This document shows, one piece after another, positions 60,901 through 61,966 of a stretch of DNA of 61,966 bases. Position 1 is the first letter of the stretch. Each line of letters starts with the position of its first letter. Source of the stretch: Welwitschia mirabilis (lineage: Eukaryota > Gnetophyta > Gnetopsida > Welwitschiales). Position numbers and translations under genes: made by a program. Under the pieces are notes generated by a model. That model made no database searches. It saw only the letters and a program-made list of their open reading frames with translations, and had not been told where the DNA came from. The DNA is taken from positions 180,331,532-180,393,497 of the forward strand of contig JBOZIK010000001.1 of NCBI GenBank assembly GCA_051453625.1. Direction: 5' to 3'.

Positions 60901-61770
60901 AAGCCTTGAGATTATCCATGAAAGAACAGTAGCCTAAAGAGAATTTTAAGAATCANNNNNNNNNNNNNNNNNNNNNNNNNNNNNNNNNNNNNNNNNNNNN
61001 NNNNNNNNNNNNNNNNNNNNNNNNNNNNNNNNNNNNNNNNNNNNNNNNNNNNNNNTAAGATAAGTACTCATCAAAAAAATTATTATTTTTACATTTTTAT
61101 GTTTAGGACATAATTCTAGAATTACAAAAAACATTTTACTAATTTATACCTATTAATTAATAAGATATAGTCTTTTTATCCTATGCCTTTATTGTGGAAA
61201 TTTAATCTTCGCCATAATAAAATATGATAAAGTTTCTAGAAATATTTAAGTAATAACTTAGATTAGAAAAATAATTGATATATCAACTAATTAATTACAA
61301 AAATATGAATCAATTATTAAAAAGAGAATCATTATAGAAATAAAAATCAAATCAATTCATAAAAACAAAAAATCAATTCAAAAAAATTTACTATAAGCAT
61401 TAAGATTTTCCATGAAAGAACAATAGCCTAAAGAGAATTTTAAGAATCATACTTATCCCTAATAAGATAGTTCTAATGCATAATAAATAAAAATAAACAT
61501 AAGACTAAAGAAACATGGGTACCCAAATTTCGTTTTTTTTTTCTTTGTATAGTGAATCCCCTAGTCACTAGGCCATAATCATCCATTAGTANNNNNNNNN
61601 NNNNNNNNNNNNNNNNNNNNNNNNNNNNNNNNNNNNNNNNNNNNNNNNNNNNNNNNNNNNNNNNNNNNNNNNNNNNNNNNNNNNNNNNNNNGAATCCCCT
61701 GGTCATTAGGCCATAATCATCCATTAGTAATCCACCATTACCAAGCATAAGAAACTCCCTCATATCTCAC
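57931..61770. repeat. unclassified repeat X, second copy
   Basis: It aligns with 48300-50792 and continues beyond the point where element 2 interrupts the first copy (tatagtgaatcccctagtca near 61550). Gaps at 58766 (437 N), 59799, 60268 (85 N), 60956 and 61592 all have repeated flanks. The last is a 38-bp repeat with two mismatches. The segment 59203-59798 versus 59899-60267 is about 92 percent identical, more divergent than other gap flanks. Confidence 0.6.
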
Positions 61771-61966
61771 TATAATGTCTTGGTGGATGCCAATTTAAGG
61801 GGAAAATATTTTATAACATAATTGGATTAAAGCTACAAATAGTTCCATAATGAAATATCACATCATTCTAATAGAAAAAAGGAGATCATATGGATAATAA
61901 AAGTAAGAATCTCACTTGGAAAGATTGATAAGACTTTGGTATTTGAAGATGATAAAGATTCAAGCT
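61771..61966. other. right edge, nothing recognised
   Basis: AT-rich sequence without frame or repeat partner in the window. Confidence 0.4.

Noticed and set aside
1-61966. Naming the plant species or genus
   Set aside because: Only general plant retroelement types are visible. No host gene or species-specific satellite could be recognised.

Overview
This window is intergenic DNA from a seed plant. It is very AT-rich and built almost entirely from old, decayed LTR retrotransposons. I found no host gene, rRNA, tRNA, CRISPR array or bacterial-type operon. The plant assignment rests on the element types: a Ty1-copia gag-pol relic with an initiator-Met-tRNA primer site, several Ty3-gypsy relics of the plant Athila/Tat type, and primer sites derived from plant tRNA-Asp. 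The species cannot be told. Nearly every coding stretch carries many stops and frame changes. Most changes look like C-to-T or G-to-A transitions and CpG is scarce, as expected for long-methylated, silenced elements.

Layout. 1-4150: Ty1-copia relic on the minus strand (start of integrase, GAG-pre-integrase, protease, gag, primer site, probable LTR). 4150-9500: no recognisable coding domain. 9540-12345: Athila-type pol relic B on the minus strand (reverse transcriptase, RNase H, integrase). 12780-13860: fragment of an LTR distantly related to LTR family A. 13810-16910: LTR family Y, including a 171-bp tandem repeat. 17670-21057: a non-repeat flank plus an LTR of family A, present twice around a gap. 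21643-32383: element 1, a non-autonomous LTR element of family A on the plus strand (LTR, tRNA-Asp primer site, leader, one unrecognised broken ORF, about 4 kb without ORF, polypurine tract, LTR). 33130-34910: a gap-flanking duplication holding Y-like dyad motifs. 36440-47395: Athila-type element C on the minus strand (integrase, end of RNase H, protease, probable gag, leader, tRNA-Asp primer site, LTR Y), with reverse transcriptase deleted. 47404-48290: protease fragment of another Athila/Tat element, D. 48300-50792 and 57930-61770: two copies of an unclassified repeat X. 50793-57320: element 2, a second copy of the element 1 family without its 3' LTR.

The most interesting signal is in elements 1 and 2. 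They share an unrecognised protein-coding region instead of gag-pol. Their U3 and leader carry a dyad motif (consensus TCRTCYRGATGA) in a fixed layout: two sites about 111 bp apart in U3 and three sites about 105-118 bp apart in the leader. The surviving variants suggest a CpG-containing palindrome that has decayed by deamination. The Y and copia LTRs carry their own, different dyad-type clusters.

The sequence has about 33 N gaps, most exactly 100 N. Most are flanked by near-identical sequence on both sides, from 38 bp to about 1.37 kb. Much of the apparent tandem duplication is therefore probably unmerged overlapping contigs or haplotypes. Lengths and copy numbers below should be read with that in mind.
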